A stretch of 64,000 nt of DNA from Auricularia sp. M13 (taxonomy: Eukaryota > Basidiomycota > Agaricomycetes > Auriculariales > Auriculariaceae): NCBI GenBank assembly GCA_037042915.1, contig CM073199.1, forward strand, positions 3,812,946 through 3,876,945, written 5' to 3'. Below the pieces are notes generated by a model that worked only from the letters and a program-made list of their open reading frames with translations, ran no database searches and had not been told where the DNA came from. Positions 32,162-43,982 of the stretch are shown here, one piece after another. Each line of letters begins with the position of its first letter. Within the stretch, counting starts at the first letter, position 1. The translations under genes were made by a program, and so were the position numbers.

Positions 32162-33836
32162 ATGGTCACTCTTACGCCTCGGCGACTCCAGCTCGTGCGC
32201 GACTGCATCTCGACGGTTATGAACGACACGCTCGACGAAGCGCTCGCGGAATTGCCAGCGTAATTGTGCTGCATCACCCGTCCCAACTCCGTCTCACACC
32301 ACGCGCAGGAAAACTCTGCAGTCGTGCTTTGAATGCGCCAACGCGGTCATCTCGGCTGTTCTATTCGCTGTGGATTTGACGATGAAGGACGTCTCTGAAG
32401 AATGGAACGCAGCGCGCGCCGATCGCCTGATTTCGCTGCCCACGGAGCTGACTTGGGAGTGCTTCCGGCTGCTCGACCTGCGCGGACGCATCACCGTTTC
32501 GCACGTCTCGCGAAGCTGGCGTCGTGCTGCCCTTTCGGACCGCAGCTTATGGAGCACATATGCCATGCCTGGTGCCTACTGGGATGACGATACTGTCTTG
32601 CCGAGTGCCCTCACGACGATGCTGTCCCGATCTCACCCGCTGCCCTTCTGCTTGACATGCGATATTTTCACGCTCCCAGATGCTGTCTTGGATCTCGTCT
32701 CTCAGAATATGGAGCGAATAGGCGCACTGCGCATAGGCTGCGAGTTTTCACAGCTGCAGCATCTCGATGCACCCGCACTCACCGATCTAAGTTATGTTTC
32801 CCACCTCAACTTACCGGTATTCCCTGCGACATGGAGCGCTTTTCACGCTCCGCGCCTACAATTTCTCAGATTAGTCGGCGTCGGCCTGCCGCCCGACCTG
32901 CTGCCATTCCCGGCTCTACGCGAATTGTGTGCGCAGATACCGGACAACGGAGTGTTTAATATCTCGTTCCCATACGCCTTTCCGAGCCTGACCAAGCTCT
33001 CACTGTTCAGAATCACTCAGCAGTCTTTGCAGATGTTGCTCCACCTGCCACGGTCTCTGAAATCGATCGACTTGAGATGTCTGGGAGCTTCTCGAGGGTA
33101 CATCGACTACTCCCAACTTCTGCAGGAATGCAAGCGGATAGGGGTACAACACCTATGCCTCCGCGACGCGGACACATTCACGAATGCTATGGACATCTAT
33201 ATCCAAATGTCGTCGAATTCCCGATCCATGGAACTGACCAGAAATTGCACAATCTATATGCATGACGCCGAGACAAAAAGCAACTGGACGATTTCTTGCT
33301 CTGCGCACATTCTTCTGCACGAGCGGCCAGATTGCTTGGCGCTGCTCAAAGCCTTCTCAACGTTGACGCTTCCGCTGCGCGAGTTTTGGGATCTCCATCA
33401 TGTCTCAACCTGGGATATGTGTCTCCCAAATCTACGATCTCTCACTATATCGCTGTTTCTTGGAGAACATTCGGACGCGGTTTCGCTCTTTCTTTATTGC
33501 CGGAGCTGCGAGTCCGCTGCGGCGGTCGGAATGCACATGCCGGCCCTCGAGTCTCTCACACTGTGCTCAATGGAGAACCGGGACGTCGATATTCTCGATT
33601 TACTGGCATCAGTCGTGTCGTTTCTTGCCCTTGTTCTTTCGAACTCGAGGCTACCGCTGGCCAGCATCTGCATCAATCAGGACTGCCAGGACACCCTATC
33701 TCGTCACGATATCGCGCCGTTCTTCCCACTCGCCAAACGCGTTGTCGTAGAACGGGCGGGTGTCCGTGGTCCCGAGACCGCCCCGCTCGTCTTTGAGGCG
33801 GAGGAGGAAACTGTGGCCGACGGTAATATCAACTAG
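32162..33836 (+). CDS. F-box protein with degenerate LRR-like C-terminus (copy 2)
   Basis: Paralogue of the gene at 17597-19265 and a probable SCF substrate receptor. Exon 1 is 32162-32259 (MVTLTPRRLQLVRDCISTVM...); a 49-nt intron (GTAATT to CGCAG) follows; exon 2 is 32309-33836. Total 541 residues. Without the short first exon there is no ATG start in front of the F-box, and the paralogue shares it, so it is included. The F-box is at about residues 70-113 (LISLPTELTWECFRLLDLRG, then ITVSHVSRSWRRAALSDRSLW). The C-terminal part has irregular Leu-rich repeats (FPSLTKLSLFRI, LPNLRSLTISL, LESLTLCSM) and ends with PFFPLAKRVVVERAG, parallel to PFFPLAERIVVED in copy 1. Frame intact throughout. The two genes differ widely in the repeat region, which fits fast evolution of the substrate-binding surface. 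Confidence 0.86.
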
Positions 33837-35741
33837 CGCGCCATATCCGCTACAAAATGTATACCGGTGCAGTACCAACTGCGCACTAGATTCTTGATGG
33901 GCATGATTGATTTCTCACATACAATGATGATTTCGCGGCTACCCAGACGCGGATGGGCTTGTGGTTCTCCAAAACAAATTTGAAGCTATTTCCGAGAGGG
34001 ACCATAGAGGCTGGTCCCATTTTGTCGGCACGGGCGATGCGTCGCTCGTGATCGTCAGGAGTGAAGTGTCGGAGTTGACTGGGATTGAAACCGTGCATCC
34101 TGACCGGCTGCGACACCGCGACGACAGTAAAGTCTACCAGAGCAACCACGCTCGCTCGAATATGCTCATCTATTGAAGACCTGCTGTGGCTCTCGTGCGC
34201 GGCCGTCAGAGTGCCTGATGTGCGGCTGAATAAGCCCGGCGCAGCCGACCTGTTCGCGCGAGTTGCTGGGCAAAGGCGCACTATACGACGACGCCATCTT
34301 CGCTCAGGGCTGATTTTATGTGACAATGCGGTAAGCGTCTCCCGCATTTTTCCTAATACCATTAACTTACTGACGTCTGTTGAGTCCGACTCTGTTCCTG
34401 TCCAGTTCAAGCGCGTCGCAGAAAACGGACCAATGGGGCCAACGAACGAGCAGCCGATATACAAGAAGGACCTATTGGAAGCTCATTCGGTTAAAGGAGG
34501 TGCTCTACGGCCGCTCGCTCGAGGACGTCGACGACGCGAGCGCGGTCGCGAGCTGCCGTGCGTTTATCACTGGCCTCTGTCACCGTTGGGGGCCGACGTT
34601 CGGGTATGTGCTAGTCGCGACTTGGCTGCAAGAGGTATGCTGATTTTTACTCGTCAGGATAGGACGATGACGACAACGACGCGCGCAGGCCCCCGATTCA
34701 CTCGCGAGCGTCCAGAGTCGACGCGCCATCACACACCCCAGACGGCTCTCGCGCGCGTGGTGAACAGGTCACGGCGTACGATGCAGAACACGAATGCATC
34801 GCCGGGCCGTGGGCAGTCAACACGACTTTGCGAGGCGCTGGCTACGATGCTGCTCTTGGACTTCTGAACGCCATGAGCAGCGATGCCTGGAGAAGGTCGG
34901 GCGATGGGAGGACGCGCAGCAAGATCGTTCGCGCAGCACAACGTACGCGGTTGGATGCTGGATGCGGCTGACGTGGAGCTCGACCATGTTTGTTCGTAAA
35001 ACTGCGCGGCCTGGGCGAAACGCGACACCGATTCGGTCTCGCCTGCGCCGCCGACACCGCTCGAGGCGAGCGCCTTGAACCTACGACGCGAGCCGGTCAC
35101 GCCAAACCCGACGCTGCGGTACCACCTGTAACACCGACTGGCCTCATCGCGCGTGACGTGGTGCAGCAGGCGGACGCGTATGCGGCGCTGGTTCCTCGCG
35201 CAGCTCCTGCCCGTCAGGCGATGCGCGTGCCGGTGCGCGCGCAGCTTCACGTCCAGCAGTTACTCATGCATCGCGTGCCTCTGCTCGGGTGCAGAATTAG
35301 CAGATGCCGCACTCTGCAACGACCAAAGGCAGCGCGACACGTGCGCGCTGCTCGGTCAACCGCGCCCGCCGGAACCCTGCGCGTGCATCGAGAAGAGCGC
35401 GTTCGGACGCCGGGCGGTCGAGGAGGGGCGGAGGCAGAGAGCATGGGCACAGGTGCGTCGCGCCTTCGGCTCTCTTGGTCGCGCAAGCCTGCTGCGTGCG
35501 CGTAAGCTGTACGACGCGGGGCGCGTTCTCGGCGACGAGGAACTATGGTGCGCCTCGCCTCACTAGAAGGTGAATTTGGATTGCGTGCTGATGTTGTACC
35601 GGTGGACAGGGACTCGGATCGTTATCAACGGCGGGGTGGAACACTGCACAACGTTTCATAATCGAAAGCTAAACATGACGGTCGCGTGTAATTGACAATG
35701 ACTTGCAAGAAAGCAGGAAAGCGAGCTCGAGAAGAACAACT
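33837..35741. other. Unassigned region with possible decayed coding sequence
   Basis: Plus-strand pieces with protein-like composition occur in different frames: FKRVAENGPMGPTNEQPIYK (about 34410), VLYGRSLEDVDDASAVASCR then AFITGLCHRWGPTFGYVLVA (about 34500-34630), and WAQVRRAFGSLGRASLLRAR, LYDAGRVLGDEELW (about 35440-35560). No GT-AG chain joins them convincingly and no family is recognised. A minus-strand frame at 33886-34464 begins only at TTG. This could be a pseudogene or a multi-exon gene whose introns I could not place. Confidence 0.3.
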
Positions 35742-36578
35742 TCAGCTCTGTCTAAAAGAATTCCCCATCCCTCCATGTTCCACGTTCCAGTAGCCGGTGC
35801 CCGCCACGGAATACGGCGGCGTCGTGTTGGTCGAGCCGTCGGGATTGTGCGCGAGGTTGTCCTGGGCCATGTACATCTGCATCGTACATGAGGCGGGCTC
35901 GACGTCACTCGAGTCCCGTTCTTCGAAGACGTGAGCATCGGCCTGCGAATTGAAGGCGACCATCGGCGGCTGAACGTCATGTACGACCTGGATTGCGAAT
36001 CCGGCGGGCTGGTAGAAGAGTTCCTGGCTACTGCTGGGGCCGTGAAGACGTGGGTCAGGCTGGCTGGAAGGCAAATTGACCTGGGAATAAGTAGCCTCCG
36101 CCGTCTACTCAGGCTGGTGAGCACGGCGACCAAACGGATCGAGCTCAAAAGGACTCACCGGCGAGTCAACGGTGCCTAGCTGCTTTTCCAAGAGCGATAT
36201 CTTTGCTTCTAGTTGCTTGAGGTAGGCCTGCTTCTGTTCGCACTGCTTGCAGGCGCCTCCGCGCGCGATGCGGCGGTCTTTCTCGACCGTCCAGACACAC
36301 TGCAGAAAAAACTTGTTCTCGGCGCCAAAAGGACCAGAGCTTGAGAAGAGCGTACCTCGACTCCGTTTGCTGCACACGGCGAGCAGGTGGGCTGCCTGCC
36401 GTCACACTTGGTGTGTCTAGGGGCCACCCAAGGGTCAGTTCTGATCCTCTATCTGATAAGGACTTGACGGTCAAACGGCTTACTTTTGACGGCAGCTGGT
36501 GCACGCGCTGCTGACGTGCCGGCCGTTCCTGGCCGTGCGCCTCACGAGCAAGCTTTTATCAGGCGACTGAGAGGACAT
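35742..36578 (-). CDS. Small Zn(II)2Cys6 transcription factor
   Basis: Fungal binuclear-cluster DNA-binding protein, expected in the nucleus. The ATG at 36576-36578 starts MSSQSPDKSLLVRRTARNGR. The cluster is assembled across two introns: ACTSCRQK, then HTKCDGRQPTCSPCAANGVE, then CVWTVEKD. All six Cys are present with normal spacing. A linker and a short coiled coil follow (QKQAYLKQLEAKISLLEKQL), as is usual for dimerisation. The remainder (about 110 residues) is Gln/Ser/Pro/Asn-rich and probably a regulatory region. It ends GGMGNSFRQS. A TAG in the straight frame after AHQPE (about 36105) is removed if a 45-nt intron beginning GTAGAC and ending CTTCCAG is spliced; this gives ...HQP(D)-QPDPRLHG in frame. 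The long fungal_trans middle region is absent, so the protein (about 230 residues) is shorter than typical family members. Target genes are unknown. Confidence 0.8.
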
Positions 36579-36800
36579 GAGCTGCCTGCGACAGGTGGAG
36601 GTGGAGGATAAGGAAGGGCGGTTTTTGGGAGAAAGTTTGGCGCGCAGTGCCGCTATCTAACCGTTCAAACTTCGTTTTGAGCAGGAACTTCTGTCGTTTC
36701 AATCCGTCACTAGGATTACGCCCCTTCTGGCGTCTTGCCGTGATAGGAACTAGATTACGGCAAAAAATGGAGAGAAACAGTAGAATAATACAGTTAATGG

Positions 36801-37157
36801 TTAATTGAGTGTTACAGGGAAAGATCGGGGCTCTGCTATAAATTCATACTCAGTGAATACAATATTAATGATTTCAATGAGCTTTCCCAGCGTGGGTATT
36901 GCGTTGACACGCGCTCCCGTGAGATCGGCGACGCAGACGGGAGCGGAGTTGCAAAACGCGCGCAGCTCTGCCTCTTCATGCTCACACTCCGCTACGAGCA
37001 ATATGAAGCCTACACGGGCGTGTATTATTCGCCGTCCAGGCTGAATTGCCTCCTCCGAGTGCCACAGTTGCTTCCATGCCGAGACCGCACGGCCAGGTGG
37101 CAGCAGCGTCATCTGGGCGGCTTGCCGTCCCCTGTTGCAGCAAGACGGTATGTACAT
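36801..37157 (-). CDS. Small hypothetical protein, doubtful
   Basis: A 118-residue frame with a true ATG at 37155-37157 (MYIPSCCNRGRQAAQMTLL) and a stop at 36801. The second half (ARVGFILLVAECEHEEAELR, then FCNSAPVCVADLTGARVNAI) has a normal, non-biased composition. No signal peptide or known motif. Antisense frames start at non-ATG codons. It may be the last exon of a longer gene or a remnant. I do not recognise it. Confidence 0.28.
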   Translation of the reverse strand: MYIPSCCNRGRQAAQMTLLPPGRAVSAWKQLWHSEEAIQPGRRIIHARVGFILLVAECEHEEAELRAFCNSAPVCVADLTGARVNAIPTLGKLIEIINIVFTEYEFIAEPRSFPVTLN

Positions 37158-38560
37158 TTACCCTTCCGTTGCGCTTCTACGCCTTTGAAACTACGCTCCA
37201 GATCAATTCACTTGGGAGTTCCTGCGCTTGCGAAGTGCGCGCACTTGAAGCATGAACATCTCGACGGCGACCCCAGCACAGCCTATGCCGTTTCTATCAG
37301 GGTTTGAAAAATGTTGGTACCCCTTTCCTGATCTACACGGGTCGTCCAGGTCACTCATGGATTGCCTTTTTCTTTGGCTACAGCTGATCCAATGGGTTTA
37401 GATGACTCTTCTACGTAGAGTCCCGTCCCCTTCGCTGTTCTGGAGCTGCTTGGCCATTAGAGTTAGCTTGGTAACTGCGCCGTCCGTCTCGCTCTCTCTG
37501 GTGTGACGCTCGGCGCGCTCATGCGGCGCCGACCAAGGGCAACTCGCCTGTCGGCGAAGAGCGACACGTACGGCCTCGCGCAAGCATGCAGCAGGGCGCT
37601 CCCACGCAGCGGGTCTCGCGCGCCGAGCGCGACGTCTCCGTCACCATATTCCAAGGTAGAGGAGGTACGTTCTGTCGCTCGTTTGTGCCCAACCCATATT
37701 CATCCCACTTGCAGTACATTTGAACCACAGGGCAATTCCTCGCGCGCGAGGAGGGCCAGAGCATCGTTAAATAAGTGCCCCGAGTCATCAGTACCCTCCG
37801 TCTGTCTTCTCTGTCTGTGTCATCGTGTTCCTGGCATCGTCGAATATAAATCTGCGTCCGTCGCGTCGTCAATATCGCCGTATTGCGCGCAACATCGTCT
37901 ATTCTCTGCCCCGGAAGTGCGACCAAATCGAAAACAATTGTAGACGGTAACGCTGATCTGAGCGTCGAAATTCGGGCCGTACAGGCGGCGACGGAAGGTC
38001 TGAGCCTTCTGCGTGTAAGAATTCAGAACCAGGATGAAGTCGCAACCCTTCTGGGCACGGCAGCCTGAGCAGGCGCACAACCGCTGCCACATTGGACAAC
38101 AGCTCTTGTTCAGTAGAGGCGTGCGCTCGCGCTCGCGAGCCACGTGGGCCCCGACCGCACTACATTTGAAGTAGATCCACGCTGCAGCCACAGACGACGC
38201 GGCCAGCTCGGAGCTATCGCCGAGGGCGCGCGCCGCCCGTGGCAGCCAGCGAATGTACCGCGCGGTAGCGAGAAGGGAAGGGAATGGTGCGGGTGAGGAT
38301 GTACACGACAGTGCGATGAGGGTCGACAGATTTGCAGCTCGACTTCGTCATCTGGCGAGTTGCGCGTCGACAAGCGACAAGATACACGATGGGTAGGCGC
38401 CAGTCGCGCGCGCGCAAGCCCGAGATGCATGGCGCGCACCATTTGGACAAAGGTGGAGGCAGACGCCACTCGCGTACGACGCAGATGAACCCCCAGCGCG
38501 TCTGCGTCATGAGATTTGCCATCAGCAAGCCAGCATCGAGTTGGAAAAGTAAAATAAGAA
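37158..38560. other. No convincing gene
   Basis: About 1.4 kb with overlapping short frames on both strands (plus 37503-37943, minus 37519-37926, minus 37820-38191). None has a motif or a clear strand preference. GC content rises sharply after about 38.1 kb. Confidence 0.4.
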
Positions 38561-39711
38561 GCGCACCCGACTTTGCACGCATCCAAGGCCTGTGCCCTGC
38601 CGGCGCAGCCAGCGACCACCGCGCCGGATGGTTGTGTCTTGCGACGCGCCATGTCCGCTTCGCGCGCGTCAGGACGCACCGCAGCACACAACAGGTCGAG
38701 CAGCGCAGCACGAGCGCACTTTGCGCCGCGCGAAGGGTCCACAACGGAATGAGCGTCTTGGCGCTGACGTCGTGTGCAACGCTGGGCTGTCGTACGACCA
38801 GTCGCGCGCGCCATAAGAAAAGCGGTAGACGTAGTCCGATTTTGTCTTGTGAACCCCGGAGATGAACACGGCAACGAGGCAGCCGTTCCGCGCCAGGTCG
38901 CGCCAGCTCGCCCGTGGTGTCCCAAGGCGGCGACCAGCTTGCGCGTTAGGGCGCCGCGGCTGCGAATCGAACGTCAGTGAAGGGCAGGCAGGGCGAAAAG
39001 ATCGCGCACCCGACTCGCCGCTGGACGCTTGTCCGATGCACACCTGCTCGGCGCGAGCGCGTAAAAGGCCCACGCAGCCGCCCGAACGCAATTGTGCGCT
39101 CCAGCGCGATTTAGAGGACCGCGCCGAGCAGCACGGCCCGCCCAACGCCCATGCGAACGCCCGTGACTGTCGACCGCGCTGCGTTGTCGTCATCGTACGC
39201 GATGCTGCGCAGCAGGCGGGCGGTCGTGTGAGCAGCCGCGCGAGCCGCAGAAGACGCGACAGCCGCAGTCAGACCTTGGCCTTTGCGCGGTGGCGGCGAG
39301 GCTGCGAACGAGCCCGCCTGCCAGCGCTCGCGAGTGTGCCTGTCTCCCGCGCGTCGACATGGCTTGCTATACGTGACCAGATTACGAAGGCGCCGCCGCT
39401 GCAACATGCACGTCAGCAAAACTGGGCCAGGGCGAGTAGGGCAAAAAGACGGCGCACCCGAGTTGGCACCGTTCGGCGTCCGATGCGCACCTGCACGCGT
39501 CACACAGAGCTTTTGCGCCACGCCGCGCACGCGCGAACGGCCCAAGGTGGACCGTGCGTCCTTTGCGCCGTTGTAGTCGTCCATGAAGCTGGGAAGCACG
39601 CGGGCCCATGGCGGGCGGTCACGCGCGCCGCAAACGTCGCGCGGTCGCTGCAGATGGATCTGGCGTTCTGCGCCGCGCTGCGCCGCGCCACGCACGCGCG
39701 AACGGCCCAAG
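38561..39711. repeat. Degenerate tandem repeat, period about 445 bp
   Basis: The anchor GCGCACCCGA occurs at 38561, 39004 and 39452 (spacing 443 and 448). At the last two it is preceded by related blocks (CGTCAG, a G-rich run such as GGGCGAAAAG or GGGCAAAAAG) and followed by TGTCCGATGCACACCTG and CGTCCGATGCGCACCTG. The first copy is more diverged. This looks like an old, decayed local tandem duplication in very GC-rich DNA. Unit edges could not be fixed by eye. Confidence 0.5.
39526..39711. repeat. Direct repeat around CGCACGCGCGAACGGCCCAA
   Basis: A 21-bp word starting CGCACGCGCGAACGGCCCAA is exact at 39526-39546 and 39691-39711, 165 bp apart. The downstream sequences are also related (GAAGCTGGGAAGCACGCGGG against GAAGCTGGGCAGCGCCCGGG, each followed by CCATGGCGGG), so the duplicated block extends to about 39620 and 39760. 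Confidence 0.7.
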
Positions 39712-39763
39712 ACCTCCTTGCGTTCACGAAGCTGGGCAGCGCCCGGGTCCATGGCGGGTAGTA

Positions 39764-42700
39764 GTGCAACCGGTCGCGCGCTCAGCCGAGGACGCGCGGT
39801 AGTTGCAGTCCGCCTGTTGCTGCAGGCCGCGTCGTCGAGCCCAGCCGGAGCCGTCATCGAACTTAGCCGAGGCCGTCGTCCGGCACTACGTCGCGCGCGG
39901 TACCCAGGGCCATCGAGGAGCTCGACGCGCCAATACCGAGTGCCAGAGCGTCGCTGCTGCGGACTGTAGTGTCAGTCAATCGTCGACAGAGCGAAATCAA
40001 AGGGCGCACATAACCCGGCCCGAACGCCGTATGAGGGTGTGCTCGGCGCGCGTCGAAGGTCGAGCAGAACCGCGCGACGGTGATTTGCGCGTCTTGCGCG
40101 AGCGCCGCGGTGGTGCGTACGAGCGCGCGGTGCACGGTCCGACCGGTCACTGCCGCTGTCGCGCACACGGCAGTGGGGCCTTTGGCTGCGCCGCCGCCAC
40201 CGAAGGAAGACTCGATTATGCTCGCGCACGCGCCGTCAGATGTTGCGCCGGATAGATTGCGGCGAGCGTGCTACGCTGGAAAGAACGCTGTCAGACGGCG
40301 AGTCAACCGGCGAAAAAGCCGTAAAAGGCGTACCAAGCCGACGGTCTGGCGCTGAGTGAGGGCAGCGTGTGCTGCGCGCACTCGCCGTGCGACCAGGTCG
40401 CGCGCGCGAGGCAGATCTAGGGTTGCTGCGTGTGCACGATGGCCCGGCTTTGGCACGAGCGCTCCCCGTGCACGGGTCCTCGAGCTCCTAGGCGCCGCCG
40501 CCGTAGCCGGACAGCAAGTGGACCGTGGCGGGCAGTCCAATTACGCGCAGTTTCCGCAGACGATGCAGCAGAAGGCGCAAGACTGGGTGTCGTTTGCGGC
40601 GTCATCAGCGGAGAGAAGTGTCGGCGGCGGCTGGATTCCGCATGAACCTAATGGCCGTCGGTGCAGTGCTAGTCTTGAGCCTGAATGGCCTTTTGCGTAG
40701 CGCGCGCTGGGATATGACGGCTGAAACGCGCTCCTTCGGCACGAGCGCATGTCGCTGTTGCTTTCGTGCATCGTGGTCGCTGTTGCTGAAGCGCGCCGCA
40801 CCAGGTCCCTGGCATCTCCAGCTTCTCGACGCAGTCGCTGATAAAAGGCGGCAGTATTTACGGGCCATGTTGAGCATTCGTTCAACGGGTTACGTGGTCC
40901 GCAGAGGACGCGATAGCTGCGGCCGGGCAGGCGCTCGTTCACGGCAGCAGCGAGGTTGGCAAGCAGAGTGTCTGCCGGCGCCAGGTCGTGCATGTGCGCT
41001 ACGGTCGTGGAGTTTATCGAGGCAGCGAGCCCGAACGCCCTGTTACGAGCGGGCGCGAGCCGTCGGCGGCGCGAAAGAGTTCCTAGGGCGCGATATCGAA
41101 TTTGCCAGGTGCTAAGCAGATGCGCTAGTTACAGCGCTAGCGGCGCGCGCTGAATCGTCATAGAGATACAGCCGTCGAGCAGGGCGTTGTAGGCGGTGCG
41201 CAAACGGGTTGTTGACGGCAGAAGGTTGGGAACGAAAGCCAAGCGGCGAGCGGAGTTCATACACGCGACGTTCCTTGGCTCTCGCCATCTTCGATGATAC
41301 GCAACAGCCGCAGTCCGCGCAGGCGACGCTGATAACGGCGCTGAAACAGATCGAATCCATTGTCTGTTTGGTGGCTGGCCCTGGATCTCGACTTTGATAT
41401 GAACTACGCGCCGTCCTGCCTCACAGTCGCCCGTGCACCGTTTGTATACGATCAGATCGTATGGTGAGTACAGTTTTGTGACAAATATCTGTTGGCGCGT
41501 ATGCCTTACGGCTACGCCAGGTGTTATATATCGATTATACCGCTACAATAGCCCGCCCAACAATGGCCTCAACGTGCTCGTGCTTCGCCGTCGAGGACGG
41601 GCTTGCCTAGCAGGCTTTCATAGTCCAGCGGGTACGTTCTGCTTCATTTATGGGGAAATTCTGCTCACTAGCTCTGGCTTTCGTCAGTGCAGAGCGCGCA
41701 GGCTGCGAGAATGTAGCCTCGCGCAGGCATCACCTCATCCTCGGATTCGTATCAACCTTACATCAACCTCGGCGCCGCAAATGGCGACGTTAGAACATGC
41801 GCAACGAACGAGGTGCTTGCCATTGATTCCGACGCACGCCGCGACCGCGTAGCTGCGCCCACGTCCAGCGCGCCGTTCTTTCCACTCGTCCGTGTCCAGA
41901 TCATCTGGGCGTCCGAGCACTGGCTCACCCGCTTTTATTGCGTTGCAGGAGCTCTACACAGTGGTCTCCAGCGCGGTCAGCTGCGCGCGGTCCCACAACC
42001 CACTGTGCGTCGCGTACCGTGTTCTGCGCCTCCGCTGATATCGACCCAAGGTCCGAGCTTCGAAGCGTGTACAATGCAGGAGGCCGCGGTGTCGCGTAGC
42101 GGGCGGCCGAGATCACGCCCCGCCGCGCCGACCATATGCTCGGTCGCCAGGCGAGCTTTGCGAGCAGCTGGAGACAGGAAGGAACCGTACTATCTGATCT
42201 GCGCGCGCAAGTGCCCTGCAACCCGTCGTGCGTCGTCCGCCGTCCTCGGCGCCTCGGTCTAACAACGAGCACAGGCCGGATCTTCGGCGCACATGTGAAG
42301 TGCAGGTGGCTACGCTGTTGCGCGTTGCGGGCCGTCGACATCGCGTGTGGCCCCGCCGAGCATATGCTCGCTGGCCAGTCGAGCTTCGCGTGTGGCCGAG
42401 GACCAGAACGGCTTGGCCGCGGATCGCTCGCCGCGCTCGTCATGAAGGCTTGTGCACGAGGCTAGGATGACACCCACACTTCGCGCGCGCTCGCGCGAAA
42501 GGGTCGACGTCTTACCGAGCGTGCGGGCGCTCATTGCGCGCGCGTTCCTGGACGACCGACGTGTGTGGTCCGGCGACGGGCAGCGCGCACGCGCACGGAA
42601 ACAGCTGCGCGCAGGCGGAGGACAGCCGCGCCCAGTCCGGGTTTGCAACACGTGCGCGCTGCTCTGCGAGACAGCCGTCTTCGTTCGTCCATGAGCAGTC

Positions 42701-43590
42701 GATTTAAAGCGCTGCGCTCGCCGTCGCTGGCAATGCCTCTTGTTGACGCAGCTGCGGCCAGGACGATGGGTGGGCGGGGTGCGATGCCTGGGCTAGTGTC
42801 AGCGGGTTATACGGCGTATATGGAAGCGGCAGCGTCAGCCGCTCGGTGGCGGCTCCGCAAGATACTCGAACACTGACAGTTGATTGTGCGCGCCGTCGAT
42901 GCCAGTGCGAGTCGATGAACCGCGTCCTCAGCGTGAGGCGTGCGAAGCTGGGATGATGTTGCGCGTTGTGAGCGAGATTCGCGAGACGCAGGAAGAGAGG
43001 TAGAGTGTATAACGGGCTGCTAGCGGTGAGGTACCATGGTGTCGCAATTGCAGGCCGGGGATGGGCGAGGTGCGCGTGTGTGTCGCGCGCGGTGACGCGT
43101 CCTGCTCGAGCTGCGGGGCCACTTGAGCCCAGCCAGCTGGACCGATTGGCACGGCGGCGAGTGTTGTAAGCGGGTAGACGTGTCGATAGTGATAATATCG
43201 ATGACTGTGCCGTCGAGCATGTAGATCCCGTTCTCGAGTTGCGCGCATTCGCCGCGTTCTATCGGGACGTGCATTGTGTAACTTTTGAGTGCTGTCCGCC
43301 CGCCCGCCCGCAGTAGCTGCGTGGTTTATGGTTCTAACGCGGCGCATACTGAGGTCAAGTTGAGCGCGCGTACCGGCGGCCGGCTATTGGCAATGCACCG
43401 GGCCGATCGGGTTGCGGAAGAATGTTGGCCTCGCACCACCACCACCCCCAGCGCTGCTGCGCTCGCAGGTGGCCCCAGGCAAGCTTTTGGCGAGATACAG
43501 CGATGCACACACAGTGAGTGATCGCTTGTTGCACCCATGTGAATAGCGGGGCAGCTCATTTGTGTGATCTGTAGAGCCAACCGTCTGCCG
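39764..43590. other. GC-rich, gene-poor region
   Basis: About 3.8 kb with long open frames in several registers at once, which is an effect of low stop-codon density in CpG-rich DNA. Their translations are Arg/Ala-rich and have no motif. One internal duplication is listed separately at 42030-42400. I could not support any gene. Confidence 0.45.
42030..42400. repeat. Diverged local duplication
   Basis: Two related blocks of about 115 bp, about 230 bp apart. The first ends with GACCATATGCTCGGTCGCC and GGCGAGCTTTGCG at about 42131. The second ends with GAGCATATGCTCGCTGGCC and GTCGAGCTTCGCG at about 42360. Upstream parts also align (GGTCCGAGCTTCG against GGCCGGATCTTCGG). The copies are clearly old. 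Confidence 0.5.
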
Positions 43591-43950
43591 ATTGCAGACC
43601 ATCGGTGCCCATCAGCGCGTCATCTGGCCGCCGTTTACATGCAGAACTATGCTCCACCTCCTGCATGTGCTGATGTGCGGCTTCCGCATTGCTGCTTTTG
43701 TCGTCCGCATTTCTCCGTCATTGTTCAAGTATCGGCCACTTCTGGTGAGCGCCGTTCTGTCAGTGAACCATGCGGTGGAAGAACATACAGTGCTGAACAT
43801 CAAGATTGCTAGTTTTGACGATCACAGTCAGGTCTACATGATGTTCCCCAAGATGCGGAGTGCGCAGGTCAAAGTCTTTAACGACAAGGATCATGGTGAT
43901 GTCTATGGTATCTTGAATCGCGCGCTTCGAGACATTTCGCCACACGACGT
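43591..43950 (+). other. Left flank of the satellite, possible truncated coding sequence
   Basis: A plus-strand open frame runs through this stretch into the first satellite unit. The part before the array has a normal amino-acid composition (VNHAVEEHTVLNIKIASFDD, then HSQVYMMFPKMRSAQVKVFN). It may be the 3' part of a gene whose end was replaced by the array. No domain recognised and no confident start. Confidence 0.3.
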
Positions 43951-43982
43951 CCCATATATGTCCGGGAAGCTCTCGCCGAGGT

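Noticed and set aside
33886-34464. Minus-strand 192-codon frame as a gene
   Set aside because: It starts at TTG, has no motif, and lies over plus-strand pieces that look at least as protein-like.
36100-36110. Premature stop making the Zn2Cys6 gene a pseudogene
   Set aside because: A 45-nt GT-AG intron removes the TAG and keeps the frame, and all cluster cysteines are intact.
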